The notes: generated from the letters alone by a model not told the origin. A stretch of 40,032 nucleotides of DNA from Marinibacterium sp. (GCA_017643305.1 JAEPNQ010000033.1:1-40032); one strand, 5' to 3'. Shown: positions 1 through 9,014, numbered from the stretch's first letter. Made by a program: numbers and translations.

Positions 1-1218
1 GCTGACGAAACGTTCAAACACCATCGTGCCAATTTCCGGGCTGACCGAGGTCACGCCGAGGCAGTAACACACCACCGAATTCGCCGCCGACCCGCGCCCC
101 TGGCATAGGATGTCACGCGACCGAGCAAATTGGACGATGTCGCGTACTGTCAGGAAATAGGGCTCATAACGCAGCTTGCTGATCAGGGTCAGCTCATGTT
201 CCAGCATCGCCACCACATTGTCCGGCGCACCACTCGGATAACGCCAGTTCAGCCCCTCATAGGCCAGCCGCCGCAATCGTTCGGGCGGGGTTTCAGTGTC
301 GGTCACTTCGGAGGGGTATTCATAGCGCAACTCATCCAGCGAAAACTGCAGCTTGCGACTGAGTTCCCAGGCGCGATCAATGGCGTACCCGTGGTCACGG
401 TAGAGGCGGCGCATCTCCGCCTCGGACCGTAAGCGCTGTTCCCCATTAACCAGTGCGTCGCGACCCAGGTCATCGACCTTGCGTTTCAACCGGATCGCGG
501 TCAGCACATCAGCCAGCCGTCGCCGCCGCCCGTGATGCATGCGTGGCGCGGCCGAGGCGACCGTGTGCAAGCCCAGCGCCTCGGCCTCTGCCGTGAGCGC
601 ATCGAAGCGGTCAGCATCCTGCCCGTCATAGACCGGGTGCATCAGCAGATGCATCTTGCCCGCAAAGCGCCGGGTCAGCCGTTTCATATGCGGGGTCCAG
701 ACCTGCGCCCCACCCCGCACCCGCCGCGCATCGGGCCAGAGCAGCAGCTGCAACCCTTTGGCATGATCCAGCAGATCCGCCAGTTTCAGGTCGCAACCGC
801 CTTTTTCAGCCGCGAGCCGCCCCTTGGAAATCAATCGGCAGAGCGATGCCCAGCCCGCCCGGTTTTCCGGCAGGGCGGTTATAGGCGGGGCATCGGAAAA
901 CAACAGCCGCGCTGCCGGGATCAGCCGGGGCCGGGAATAGATCGGGAACGAGGGCGCAACACGACAAGGAGCGGGACAGTGATCCGGGCGGGGTGGGCCA
1001 ATCGGGTCATGCGCCGCGTCCCAGTCGCGTCGTTCGCGCACCAGCCGGTCAATGCGCCGGGCTTCGGTATGGGCGCGCACGATCCCGGCGACAGAATTGT
1101 CATCAGCCACCGCAATGGCAGGCAGGTCCAGCATGGCCGCACGGGTCATATATTCCTCAGCATGACTGGCGCCGGTGAGGAAGGTGAAATTGGAGGTGAT
1201 GGACAGTTCTGCAAACAT
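1..1218 (-). CDS. dnaE2: Error-prone DNA polymerase DnaE2 (ImuC), N-terminal part, cut by window edge
   Basis: This is the first 406 codons of a C-family DNA polymerase III alpha-like protein; the 3' part lies beyond position 1. The N-terminus reads MFAELSITSNFTFLTGASHAEEY, the typical opening of the PHP domain of DnaE2. Further on come the conserved stretches YEPYFLTVRDIVQFARS and ILCQGRGSAANSVVCY of the polymerase core. The family does mutagenic translesion synthesis with ImuA and ImuB. The start ATG at 1218 is chosen because it gives the full family N-terminus. There is no good Shine-Dalgarno sequence before it, so the message may be leaderless or nearly so. A LexA box ends 15 bases upstream. 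dnaE2 is usually the last gene of imuA-imuB-dnaE2, but here a divergent gene lies upstream, so it heads its own SOS unit. Family assignment is firm; imuAB cannot be seen in the window. Confidence 0.93.
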   Translation of the reverse strand, partial: MFAELSITSNFTFLTGASHAEEYMTRAAMLDLPAIAVADDNSVAGIVRAHTEARRIDRLVRERRDWDAAHDPIGPPRPDHCPAPCRVAPSFPIYSRPRLIPAARLLFSDAPPITALPENRAGWASLCRLISKGRLAAEKGGCDLKLADLLDHAKGLQLLLWPDARRVRGGAQVWTPHMKRLTRRFAGKMHLLMHPVYDGQDADRFDALTAEAEALGLHTVASAAPRMHHGRRRRLADVLTAIRLKRKVDDLGRDALVNGEQRLRSEAEMRRLYRDHGYAIDRAWELSRKLQFSLDELRYEYPSEVTDTETPPERLRRLAYEGLNWRYPSGAPDNVVAMLEHELTLISKLRYEPYFLTVRDIVQFARSRDILCQGRGSAANSVVCYCLGVTSVSPEIGTMVFERFVS

Positions 1219-1232
1219 CGCAAGATATATTA

Positions 1233-1247
1233 GTTCACCTTTTGTTC
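1233..1247 (-). promoter_or_regulatory. LexA (SOS) box upstream of dnaE2
   Basis: The plus strand reads GTTCACCTTTTGTTC, an exact GTTC-N7-GTTC direct repeat. This is the established LexA operator consensus of Alphaproteobacteria such as Rhodobacter sphaeroides. It lies 15-29 bases before the dnaE2 start, where bound LexA would block the promoter. Confidence 0.85.
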
Positions 1248-1386
1248 TAATTCGAGTCTTTTTCGAACGCGCCTTTACTTCCGGCAGGGCCCAAGAATTT
1301 TGCGCACTGACGCGGGCGTTGGGCTCTTGCCCAGACCGCATCAATCACCGATAACCCAGATATCCAGACCGCAGAGGACGGCAGAC

Positions 1387-1569
1387 ATGACCATTGAGGC
1401 CCCGGACACCAAGATTGTTGAAACGTATCGCGTTGCCTGTGACGGTGGCGAGGGCGCGTTGGGGCACCCGCGGGTATGGCTGCAGATCGCGTCCGAGCAG
1501 GGCTGGGTCGAGTGCCCCTATTGCGACTGCCGCTATGTGCATCGGGATTTCGCGGACGCGCTGACCTGA
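1387..1569 (+). CDS. Small zinc-finger (zf-CHCC, NDUFS6-like) protein
   Basis: A 60-aa protein with the zf-CHCC pattern: a Cys in YRVACDGG, then GHPRVWLQI with the His, then [12 protein letters not shown] giving the last two zinc-binding Cys. In mitochondria the related NDUFS6 subunit binds zinc in complex I; the free-standing bacterial proteins of this size are largely uncharacterised. The start at 1387 gives MTIEAPDTK, which fits family length. An in-frame start 29 codons upstream (1300) would add residues without family resemblance. A weak GAGGA lies 8-12 bases before the ATG. The gene is monocistronic and divergent from dnaE2, so the two share a promoter region containing the LexA box. 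Its own regulation by LexA is possible but unproven. Confidence 0.85.
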   Translation: MTIEAPDTKIVETYRVACDGGEGALGHPRVWLQIASEQGWVECPYCDCRYVHRDFADALT

Positions 1570-1806
1570 TCGAAACTAGCCTGATCTGGGATGTGGCAGT
1601 AAGAAATCTATTGGCACGTTTTACAGTCAATCCTTCGCGCTTGGCCGTCCACGGCAGGAGCATCGACAAGATCATGACATTTCCGGCACGTGGGGTTCCT
1701 GAGATGGTGTCCGGCCTGAAACGTCACATTTATTCGAGAGGATCCCGCGAATGAGTATTTGGGCAAAGATGAAACAGCCGCTATGCGCGGTCTAGAACCT
1801 CGCCTC
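1570..1806. other. Intergenic stretch without recognisable gene
   Basis: This 237-base gap lies between two convergent genes. Short open frames in it have no family-like features. A small inverted repeat (CCTCCT at 1803-1808 and AGGAGG at 1820-1825) overlaps the 3' end of the following minus-strand gene. It lacks a T-run and is not a convincing terminator. Confidence 0.5.
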
Positions 1807-2292
1807 CTATCCTTTCGTCAGGAGGAGCGGGTCAGGCGTACACGGAAGCATGGGGCGGCCGGTCTCGGAACCTGTCAGAAAGTTTAAGACAGACGTGCCG
1901 GTCCAAACGCGCAGCGTTCTGCCGCGATTGTCCAACCCATGGCCCAGAGTTGTTCCCGTGGCAGAGTCTACGCGAAAATAGAGGATATGCGCTTCTGTCC
2001 CGTCTGAACAGGTCATTTCGCTATGACCGGTGCCGAACGGTCCTTCCGAATCCCAATTGCCGACGCAGGGCACTCCATTGGACAAGGCACCAAAAACTTC
2101 GCCCTTGTTCCATCCAAATGCGGCCCCGTCAAACCAGAGCCCATCTTGGCCCACGCAAGCCAGCACACGCGCACATGTCACGGGTTCATCCTTTTTGGGG
2201 TCACATTTTGGGAAATCATCTGCAACGCCTGTCTGTGCCAAGAGAACTGTGGCAAGAGTACAAAGAGCAACTGGTCCCGCGCGTCGGATCAT
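1807..2292 (-). CDS. Secreted cysteine-containing protein of unknown function
   Basis: A 161-aa protein opening with a clear Sec signal peptide: MIRRAGPVALCTLATVLLA followed by a likely cleavage near TGVA-DD. The mature part has six cysteines (CDP, TCARV, LACV, PCVG, MTCSDG, LPCTP), which suits disulfides in the periplasm. It also has glycine-rich segments such as DGAAFGWNKGEVFG and TGTTLGHGLDNRGRTLRVWTG. The ATG at 2292 is chosen because the signal peptide begins there; a TTG five codons upstream (2307) is the alternative. No family is recognised and no function is assigned. It is divergent from polA, with 43 bases between the two start codons. Confidence 0.75.
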   Translation of the reverse strand: MIRRAGPVALCTLATVLLAQTGVADDFPKCDPKKDEPVTCARVLACVGQDGLWFDGAAFGWNKGEVFGALSNGVPCVGNWDSEGPFGTGHSEMTCSDGTEAHILYFRVDSATGTTLGHGLDNRGRTLRVWTGTSVLNFLTGSETGRPMLPCTPDPLLLTKG

Positions 2293-2335
2293 GTCAAATT
2301 TAACCAAGTCAACTAACGTAAGGCGTGTTTAGGAC

Positions 2336-5137
2336 ATGGGCGATACATTCGGCAAGGGCAGTCACCTGCATCTGATTGACGGGTCGGCATTCATTTTCCG
2401 CGCCTATCACGCGCTGCCGCCGCTGACGCGCAAATCCGACGGGTTGCCGATTGGTGCGGTCAGCGGGTTCTGCAACATGTTGCAGCGCTATATTGCTGAC
2501 AATGCCGGGCCGGATGCTCCGACCCATGCTGCCGTGATTTTTGACTATTCCGGCAAGAGCTTTCGCAACGAGATTTACGACCAGTACAAAGCGCATCGTC
2601 CACCCGCGCCGGAGGATCTGGTGCCACAGTTTCCGCTGACGCGGGAGGCCACGCGCGCCTTTAACATCGCGTGCAAGGAGATCGAAGGGTTCGAAGCCGA
2701 CGACATCATCGCCACGCTGGCCTGCCGGGCGCGCGAGGCAGGTGGCCGGGTCACCATCATTTCGTCGGACAAGGACCTGATGCAGCTGGTCGGCGACGGT
2801 GTCGAGATGCTGGACGTGATGAAAAACAAGCACATCGACCGAGATGGCGTGATCGAAAAATTCGGTGTTGGGCCCGAACGCGTGGTGGATGTGCAAGCGC
2901 TAGCCGGGGACAGCGTGGACAACGTGCCGGGTGCGCCAGGCATCGGCGTTAAGACGGCGGCGTTGCTTATCAACGAATATGGCGATCTGGAAACGCTGCT
3001 GGACCGAGCTGAAGAGATCAAGCAGCCCAAGCGGCGGCAGACCCTGATCGAAAAGCGCGACCAGATCGAGATGTCCAAACGGCTGGTGCAGCTGGATTGC
3101 GAGATGGAGCTGGATTTCAGCCTCGATGATCTGGATGTGCGGATGCCGGATACGGATGTGCTGATGGGGTTTCTGGCTGAAATGGAGTTCCGTACGCTGA
3201 GCAAGCGGATTGCCGACATCATGGGGGTCGAGGCGCCTGTTATTGCAGATGCGGCCCCGGCCGAAGACGCCTTACCAGAGCTGGAGCCAGTGCCGTTTGA
3301 TGCGGCGAGATATGAATGTGTGCGCGATGCGGAAGGTTTGCAGCGCTGGATCGCACAGATCCGAGAATGGGGTCGTGTGGCGGTGGATACGGAAACCACT
3401 GGGCTGAATGAAATGACCGCCGATCTGGTCGGCATTTCGCTAGCCGTGGAACCGGGCGCGGCCTGCTACATCCCACTGACGCATAAGGCGGGGGATGGCG
3501 AAGGGCTGTTTGGCACCAGCGATCTGGCTGAAGGGCAGATGCCGCTACAAGAGGCGTTGGATCTGCTGAAATCCGTGCTGGAGGATCCATCGATTCTGAA
3601 GATTGGGCAGAACATGAAATATGACGCCAAGATCTTTGCCCGTAATGGCATCGACATAGCCCCAATCGATGACACCATGCTGATGAGCTATGCCATGCAT
3701 GGCGGCATCCACAACCACGGCATGGACCTGCTGAGCGAACGGTATCTGTCGCACACACCGATCCCGATCAAGCCGCTGCTGGGCACCGGCAAATCAGCCA
3801 AGACCTTTGACCTGGTGCCGATTGACGATGCGGTGGCCTATGCGGCGGAGGATGCTGATATCACGCTGCGGCTGTGGGATGTGTTCAAACCCAACCTGCA
3901 CCGAGCGCAGGTGACCCGCGTGTATGAGACGCTGGAACGCCCGCTGGTGTCAGTGCTGGCGCAGATGGAGATGCAAGGGATCAAGGTGGATCGCGATACG
4001 CTATCGCGCATGTCCAACGCCTTCGCCCAGAAAATGGCGGGGCTGGAGGCAGAAATTCATGAGCTGGCGGGCGAAAGCTTTAACGTCGGGTCCCCCGCGC
4101 AGCTGGGTGAGATCCTGTTTGACAAGATGAGCCTTCCGGGCGGCAAGCGCGGCAAAAACGGGAAGTACTCCACCGGCGCGGATATTCTGGAGGATCTGGC
4201 GACCGAGCACGATCTGCCAGGCCGGGTGCTGGACTGGCGGCAGCTGAGCAAGCTGAAGTCGACCTACACGGACGCGTTGCAAGATCACATCAACTCCGAT
4301 ACCGGGCGGGTGCATACGTCTTACGCCATTGCGGGTGCCAATACGGGACGGTTGGCCTCAACCGATCCGAATCTGCAGAACATACCGGTGCGCACAGAGG
4401 AAGGCCGCCGTATTCGGGAGGCGTTTGTGGCGGAGCCGGGCAACACGCTTCTATCTCTGGACTATTCGCAGATCGAGCTGCGCATTCTGGCGCAGATTGC
4501 AGATATTCCAGCGCTGAAATCCGCCTTTGCCGAGGGGCTGGATATTCACGCTATGACCGCATCGGAGATGTTTGATGTCCCGATGGAGGAGATGACCCCA
4601 GAAATCCGCCGCCGCGCCAAAGCGATCAATTTCGGGGTGATCTATGGCATCTCAGGGTTTGGTCTGGCCCGCAACCTGCGCATCCCACGGGCCGAGGCGC
4701 AGGGGTTCATCGACAGGTATTTCGAACGGTTCCCCGGCATTCGGGCGTACATGGACGATACCATTGCCTTTGCGAAAGAAAACGGGTTCGTACAGACGCT
4801 GTTCGGGCGCAAGATCCACACGCCAGAAATCAACGCCAAGGGCCCACACGCGGGCTTTGCCCGCCGCGCGGCCATCAACGCGCCGATCCAGGGGACAGCG
4901 GCAGACGTTATTCGCCGGGCGATGATCCGCATGCCAGCGGCGCTGGAGGGCACACCGGCACGGATGTTGTTGCAGGTGCATGACGAATTGCTGTTCGAGG
5001 TGCCTAAAGCACATGTAGACGATACCATTGCACGGGCCCGCGAAGTGATGGAGGGTGCAGCACATCCGGCCGTGTATCTGGAGGTGCCAATGGTGGTGGA
5101 TGCCGGTCAGGGCGCCAACTGGGCCGAAGCCCATTGA
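2336..5137 (+). CDS. polA: DNA polymerase I
   Basis: A 933-aa full-length PolA, which fills Okazaki and repair gaps. The N-terminal 5'-nuclease domain (about residues 8-295) begins LHLIDGSAFIFRAYHALPP and holds EADDIIATLA and SSDKDLMQLV. The 3'-5' proofreading domain (about 320-520) keeps its catalytic residues: VDTETTGL near residue 350, IGQNMKYDAK, and YAAEDAD. The polymerase domain carries motif A (SLDYSQIELR), motif B (RRRAKAINFGVIYG) and motif C (LLQVHDELLFE). Both exonuclease activities should therefore be intact. The start at 2336 has AGGA just upstream. The stop TGA overlaps the TTG start of the next small gene. The error-prone polymerase dnaE2 is near but on the other strand, so co-regulation is not implied. 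Confidence 0.98.
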   Translation: MGDTFGKGSHLHLIDGSAFIFRAYHALPPLTRKSDGLPIGAVSGFCNMLQRYIADNAGPDAPTHAAVIFDYSGKSFRNEIYDQYKAHRPPAPEDLVPQFPLTREATRAFNIACKEIEGFEADDIIATLACRAREAGGRVTIISSDKDLMQLVGDGVEMLDVMKNKHIDRDGVIEKFGVGPERVVDVQALAGDSVDNVPGAPGIGVKTAALLINEYGDLETLLDRAEEIKQPKRRQTLIEKRDQIEMSKRLVQLDCEMELDFSLDDLDVRMPDTDVLMGFLAEMEFRTLSKRIADIMGVEAPVIADAAPAEDALPELEPVPFDAARYECVRDAEGLQRWIAQIREWGRVAVDTETTGLNEMTADLVGISLAVEPGAACYIPLTHKAGDGEGLFGTSDLAEGQMPLQEALDLLKSVLEDPSILKIGQNMKYDAKIFARNGIDIAPIDDTMLMSYAMHGGIHNHGMDLLSERYLSHTPIPIKPLLGTGKSAKTFDLVPIDDAVAYAAEDADITLRLWDVFKPNLHRAQVTRVYETLERPLVSVLAQMEMQGIKVDRDTLSRMSNAFAQKMAGLEAEIHELAGESFNVGSPAQLGEILFDKMSLPGGKRGKNGKYSTGADILEDLATEHDLPGRVLDWRQLSKLKSTYTDALQDHINSDTGRVHTSYAIAGANTGRLASTDPNLQNIPVRTEEGRRIREAFVAEPGNTLLSLDYSQIELRILAQIADIPALKSAFAEGLDIHAMTASEMFDVPMEEMTPEIRRRAKAINFGVIYGISGFGLARNLRIPRAEAQGFIDRYFERFPGIRAYMDDTIAFAKENGFVQTLFGRKIHTPEINAKGPHAGFARRAAINAPIQGTAADVIRRAMIRMPAALEGTPARMLLQVHDELLFEVPKAHVDDTIARAREVMEGAAHPAVYLEVPMVVDAGQGANWAEAH

Positions 5138-5445
5138 TCAAACCAACGCGCAGAAGCTCTCGCATCAGCATCGGTTTTGAGTCGTTGCTAGTGGCGATTG
5201 TTTTCGTAATCTGGCCGGTTTCTGAAACCCGGGGCGAAAACATTGTCTTGCGCGACCTTTTGCTATTCGCTGGCCTGTTTTTGGTAATTTTTCGCGGTGC
5301 AGTTTCCTTAGTGGTTACATTTCTCTGTTCTAAAGGGATGGGAGACTTTACAGGTTCCTACGACGGGCTTCCGCTGACTTCCATCAAAGACACAACAAAG
5401 CCCGGCATCAGGCTTTTTCGGTATTTGATGATTATGGAAAAGTAG
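5134..5445 (+). CDS. Small membrane protein of unknown function
   Basis: A 103-aa frame opening with TTG that overlaps the polA stop by four bases (TTGA), an arrangement typical of translational coupling. The product has two hydrophobic stretches, roughly residues 16-30 (SLLVAIVFVIWPVS) and 43-64 (LLLFAGLFLVIFRGAVSLVVTF), so it would be a two-helix inner-membrane protein. The first segment follows a basic N-terminus (KPTRRSSR). No ATG occurs before residue 69. No family is recognised. Membrane-like composition and position support a real gene, but the TTG start and lack of known relatives leave doubt. Confidence 0.45.
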   Translation: MIKPTRRSSRISIGFESLLVAIVFVIWPVSETRGENIVLRDLLLFAGLFLVIFRGAVSLVVTFLCSKGMGDFTGSYDGLPLTSIKDTTKPGIRLFRYLMIMEK

Positions 5446-5523
5446 TCAGCTAGCACCCCATTGAGCGCGCTGCATCCCTTCGCCTTCTAAGGACAACACC
5501 CTTATTCGGAAGAACCAACCAAA

Positions 5524-5552
5524 AATCTTGCCCACACCTATAGGTCAAGATT
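5524..5552 (-). terminator. Possible terminator of the liv operon
   Basis: Read on the minus strand, AATCTTG pairs with CAAGATT and is followed directly by TTTGG, giving a five-T run. The loop contains the palindrome ACCTATAGGT. It lies about 30 bases past the livF stop. The stem is short and A/T-rich, so termination strength is uncertain. Confidence 0.4.
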
Positions 5553-5582
5553 CAGACCGCTCAGCAATCTAAGAGCAACAGT

Positions 5583-6284
5583 TCAAAGCCCAAGATACCG
5601 CGACTGCGCCTCACCATTGGCGTCCAATTCATCGCTGGTGCCGCTCCATACCACGCGCCCGCGCTGAATAATGAAATGGCGATCAGCAATCCGTTTCAGG
5701 TCCTGAAGATTCTTGTCCACAACCAGAATTGCCAAACCTTGCGCGCGGATTTCCGACAAAGCCGCCCATATCTTACGACGCACCAGCGGGGCTAGTCCTT
5801 CGGTCGCTTCGTCGAGGATCAAAAGACGCGGGTTTGTCATCAGGGCTCGACCAATGGCAAGCATCTGCTGTTCTCCACCCGAAAGAAGGTTACCCATCGA
5901 TGTCAGGCGCGTTTCCAATTCCGGGAATAGCGCAAAGACGCGATCCACTGTCCATGGGTTGGGAAGGTTCAGGTGGTTCGATGCAGTAGCCACCAGATTT
6001 TCACGCAGCGACAGATTTGGAAAAATCTGCCGTCCCTCCGGTACCAGACCGAGGCCCAGATTAGCCGTCCGGAAGCTCTTCTGCCCCACAAGTTCTTGCC
6101 CTTCGAACCTGATAGATCCGCTGGAAGCCGCGACAATACCCATGATGGAACTGATCGTTGTGGTCTTGCCCATTCCATTACGGCCAAGCAGTGTGGCCAC
6201 CTGCCCCGGCTCGACATTCAGGCTCACACCAAATAAGGCCTGACTGGATCCGTAGTGTGTGATCAGATCACGAACCTCCAGCAT
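5583..6284 (-). CDS. livF: Liv-type ABC transporter ATP-binding protein (LivF family)
   Basis: A 233-aa ATPase of the branched-chain amino acid (HAAT) ABC importer family. It has Walker A GRNGMGKTT, signature LSGGEQQMLAIGRAL and Walker B LLILDEATEGLAP, plus the LivF-type opening MLEVRDLITHYGSSQALFGVSL. It would power uptake with the LivG paralogue. Its ATG overlaps the livG stop (shared base 6284), as expected within one operon. It is the last gene of the transporter run. The substrate cannot be read from the ATPase. The neighbouring acyl-CoA hydroxylase/ligase and thiolase suggest a catabolic carboxylate, perhaps aromatic, rather than an amino acid. This is inference from context. Confidence 0.93.
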   Translation of the reverse strand: MLEVRDLITHYGSSQALFGVSLNVEPGQVATLLGRNGMGKTTTISSIMGIVAASSGSIRFEGQELVGQKSFRTANLGLGLVPEGRQIFPNLSLRENLVATASNHLNLPNPWTVDRVFALFPELETRLTSMGNLLSGGEQQMLAIGRALMTNPRLLILDEATEGLAPLVRRKIWAALSEIRAQGLAILVVDKNLQDLKRIADRHFIIQRGRVVWSGTSDELDANGEAQSRYLGL

Positions 6285-7030
6285 CAGGCGTCCTCCCCTA
6301 GATAGGCCTGCTGCACGGCTGAATTGCTACGGATGTCGTCGGGCGTTCCGGTTGCGATGATGTGCCCGTAGACCAGCACGGAAATTCTGTCTGCCAGCGC
6401 AAAGACCGCGTCCATATCGTGCTCGATCAACAGAATAGAGTGCTTTCCCTTGATGCCCTTCAGCAATTTCACCATTGCCTTGGTTTCTTCGCTGCCTAAA
6501 CCCGCCATAGGTTCGTCGAGCAGCATCAGTTCTGCCTGCGACGCAAGTGCGATGGCAATCTCCATATGCCGGTGCTCGCCATGGGAAAGCGCGACAGCTT
6601 TCATGTCCGCCTTAGCTTGCAGCCCAACACGGGCCAGCAGCGCATCAGCCTGTTCGCGTAACCTGCGGTCCTTGCGGGCGGCTGCGATGAAGCGGAATGC
6701 ATGGCCGTCGCGGGCCTGGACGGCCAGCGCAATGTTGTCGCGCACGCTCATCTCCATGATCAGCGATGTGATCTGGTAGGACCGGGTCATGCCCAACCGC
6801 GCCCGGCGGTGAGGCGGCACATGGGTAACATCTCGGCCCTTAAACCGGATGGCACCGGTGTCCGGGCGTTGCAGGCCGCAAAGCTGGCTGATCAACGTGG
6901 TTTTGCCCGCACCATTGGGGCCAATGATGGCGTGCAGTTCGCCGGGTTCTACCGAAAGGTTCAGATCATCGGTGGCCTTGATGCCGCCGAAACTCTTATT
7001 CAGTCCGGAAATGTCTAGAAGCGCGGCCAT
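6284..7030 (-). CDS. livG: Liv-type ABC transporter ATP-binding protein (LivG family)
   Basis: A 248-aa ATPase with Walker A GPNGAGKTT, a signature region LSHGEHRHMEIAIALAS, Walker B LLDEPMAGLG and the switch histidine in LIEHDMD. The C-terminal tail GTPDDIRSNSAVQQAYLGEDA is typical of LivG. The signature reads LSHGE where most members have LSxGQ or LSGGE, a mild variation. It pairs with LivF in the nucleotide-binding dimer below LivHM. The gene is separated by one base from livM upstream and overlaps livF downstream. The operon most likely runs from the binding-protein gene, or from the thiolase, down to livF. Confidence 0.93.
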   Translation of the reverse strand: MAALLDISGLNKSFGGIKATDDLNLSVEPGELHAIIGPNGAGKTTLISQLCGLQRPDTGAIRFKGRDVTHVPPHRRARLGMTRSYQITSLIMEMSVRDNIALAVQARDGHAFRFIAAARKDRRLREQADALLARVGLQAKADMKAVALSHGEHRHMEIAIALASQAELMLLDEPMAGLGSEETKAMVKLLKGIKGKHSILLIEHDMDAVFALADRISVLVYGHIIATGTPDDIRSNSAVQQAYLGEDA

Positions 7031-7031
7031 T

Positions 7032-8039
7032 TCAGTCTTCCTTCCGGTTGATTAGGCCCATCAGGCCGCCACGCACATACAGCACGATGATGATCAGCAG
7101 CAGGCCAAAAGGCAGGTGCCAGTAATTGGACAACTCAATTTTCATGCCCAAAATGCCGTCCAGCAGATGTTCGACCCAGGTCAGGCTATCGACCAGGATT
7201 TCTTCCAGCAGGATGAAGGCGGCCGAGCCGAGCACCGGGCCGAGAATGGTAGCCGTGCCACCAAGGATGACCATGAACATCAATTCGCCGGATGTACGCC
7301 AGTCCATCATTTCAGGGCTGATAAAGGTTGTGAAATTGCCTAAGAGCGCGCCGGCGTAGCCTGCAATGGCACCCGAGATCACGTAAGCGACCAGTTGAAA
7401 AATATAGGTGTTAAAGCCCAACGTGACCGTGCGTTCGTTGTTGCCCTTGGCGGCCTGCAGCACCATTCCAAACCGGGAATTGACGATCATGTTCACAAGC
7501 AGCATGACCACGACAAGCGATACATAGGCCAACCCAAACAGTTGCAGAGGCTTGTCGAGATTGAGACCGGGGAATTCGGAGCGGGTGTCGATAACCAGAC
7601 CGTCGTCGCCGCCATAGGTTTCGATTGACACGATCAGGTAGTAGATCATCTGCGCAAAGGCCATGGTGATCATGATGAAATAGACGCCACGCGTGCGCAG
7701 GCAGATCGCGCCAGTGATCAGCGCAAAGGTCGACGTAATGGCAACCGCCAGACCGATATGAACAAAGCCGTTGGTGGCCCAGTCGCCAATCCCGTCATAG
7801 AGCCAATGGTAGGCGGGGATGCCCACGGCATAGGCGCCCAGCCCAAGATAGGCGGCATGACCAAAGCTGATCAGCCCACCATAACCGAGGATCAGGTTCA
7901 GGCTGACCGCGGCGATGGCCAGAATGGTCAGGCGGGTGGCGAGGTCGAGATAGAAGGCATTGCCAGTCCAGTAGAACACCGGGGGCAACACGGCGAGCGC
8001 GACCATCGCGGCCAGGGTTATCCAGGTTTTACGTGTCAT
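7032..8039 (-). CDS. livM: Liv-type ABC transporter permease (LivM family)
   Basis: A 335-aa integral inner-membrane protein with about nine to ten hydrophobic helices. It has the LivM signature region LNLILGYGGLISFGHAAYLGLGAYAVG and the later ILGGTATILGPVLGSAAFILLEE. It forms the translocation pathway with LivH. The N-terminus MTRKTWITLAAMVALAVLPPVFY enters the membrane directly. The start codon overlaps the livH stop at 8039. The family is clear and the substrate is not deducible from sequence. Confidence 0.93.
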   Translation of the reverse strand: MTRKTWITLAAMVALAVLPPVFYWTGNAFYLDLATRLTILAIAAVSLNLILGYGGLISFGHAAYLGLGAYAVGIPAYHWLYDGIGDWATNGFVHIGLAVAITSTFALITGAICLRTRGVYFIMITMAFAQMIYYLIVSIETYGGDDGLVIDTRSEFPGLNLDKPLQLFGLAYVSLVVVMLLVNMIVNSRFGMVLQAAKGNNERTVTLGFNTYIFQLVAYVISGAIAGYAGALLGNFTTFISPEMMDWRTSGELMFMVILGGTATILGPVLGSAAFILLEEILVDSLTWVEHLLDGILGMKIELSNYWHLPFGLLLIIIVLYVRGGLMGLINRKED

Positions 8040-8962
8040 TACCGGACTTTCGGAGGAAACAGGCCTTGCGGGCGGAACGCTAACACCGCAGCCATGATGA
8101 TGTAGATGAGCATGGCCGACACTGCCGGGGCAGAGGTTTCCGCCGCTTCGGTGGACATGGCGAATTTGAAGATATCGTCGAGGAAAGATCGCCCGAGCGT
8201 GTCAATCAGGCCGATCAGCAACGCAGCAATGAACGCGCCTTTCATCGACCCGATACCGCCCACGATAATGACCACAAAAGCGGTGATGATGATGTTGTTG
8301 CCCATCCCGATCGACGCTTCGGTGATCGGGGCGATCAGCATTCCGGCAAGGCCCGCCAATGCAGCGCCCAGCGCAAAAACAAGCGCAAAGAGCATTTCGA
8401 TGTTGATGCCCAAGGCGGACACCATGGTGCGGTTCGAAGCCCCAGCGCGGATCAGCATACCGAGGCGGGTGTAGTTCACCAGCCAGAACAGCAGCCCGGC
8501 GGCGCCCAGCCCGGCCCCAATGATCAGCAGGCGAAAGGTTGGGACAACCACATCACCCCAAAGCGGCACCTGACCTTCCAGATAGTCGGGCAGCGGCACC
8601 TGGATGCCTTCGGGGCCCCAGATCAGGTGGACCAGTGTGTCGATAACAAGGATCGCGCCAAAGGTACCCAGTACATGGTCCAGGTGGTCACGCGCATAGA
8701 GCGGTCGGGCCAGCACCCGCTCCAGCACCCATCCGACGGCAGCCATGATGGGAATTGATACGAAAACAGCCAAAAGGAAATTGCCCAGCGCAAAGGTCAG
8801 GGTCGCGCAAAAGAACGCGCCCAGCATGTAAAGTGCCCCGTGGGCGAGATTTACGAAATCGAGGATTCCGAAGACAAGCGTTAACCCTGACGCGACAAGG
8901 AACAGCAGCAAGCCCAGCTGCAGCCCGTTCAGCATCTGGATGACCAAGAGAGAGAGATCCAT
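8039..8962 (-). CDS. livH: Liv-type ABC transporter permease (LivH family)
   Basis: A 307-aa membrane permease with the LivH hallmark GLTLVFGILDFVNLAHGALYMLGAF and the EAA-like IIVGGIGSMKGAFIAALLIG. The start at 8962 (MDLSLLVIQMLNGLQLG) is preferred over one eight codons upstream. A good GGAGA lies seven bases before it, and the upstream candidate sits inside a hairpin. The gap of 73 bases from the binding-protein gene holds that hairpin. Such a gap is usual where the binding protein is made in excess over the membrane subunits. Confidence 0.93.
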   Translation of the reverse strand: MDLSLLVIQMLNGLQLGLLLFLVASGLTLVFGILDFVNLAHGALYMLGAFFCATLTFALGNFLLAVFVSIPIMAAVGWVLERVLARPLYARDHLDHVLGTFGAILVIDTLVHLIWGPEGIQVPLPDYLEGQVPLWGDVVVPTFRLLIIGAGLGAAGLLFWLVNYTRLGMLIRAGASNRTMVSALGINIEMLFALVFALGAALAGLAGMLIAPITEASIGMGNNIIITAFVVIIVGGIGSMKGAFIAALLIGLIDTLGRSFLDDIFKFAMSTEAAETSAPAVSAMLIYIIMAAVLAFRPQGLFPPKVR

Positions 8963-8985
8963 GTTCGTCTCCGGTAGGCGTGACA

Positions 8986-9014
8986 TGGCCGGAGCACTGA
9001 CTGGGCCCCGGCCA
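8986..9014 (-). promoter_or_regulatory. Intercistronic hairpin between binding-protein gene and livH
   Basis: TGGCCGG (8986-8992) pairs with CCGGCCA (9008-9014), a 7-base G/C-rich stem without T-run. It lies between the binding-protein stop and the livH start. It could stabilise the upstream message or lower read-through, as described for other ABC importer operons; its effect here is inferred. Confidence 0.45.

Noticed and set aside
2575-3435. 286-codon minus-strand frame inside polA
   Set aside because: Serine-rich composition typical of an antisense frame; polA is intact on the other strand.
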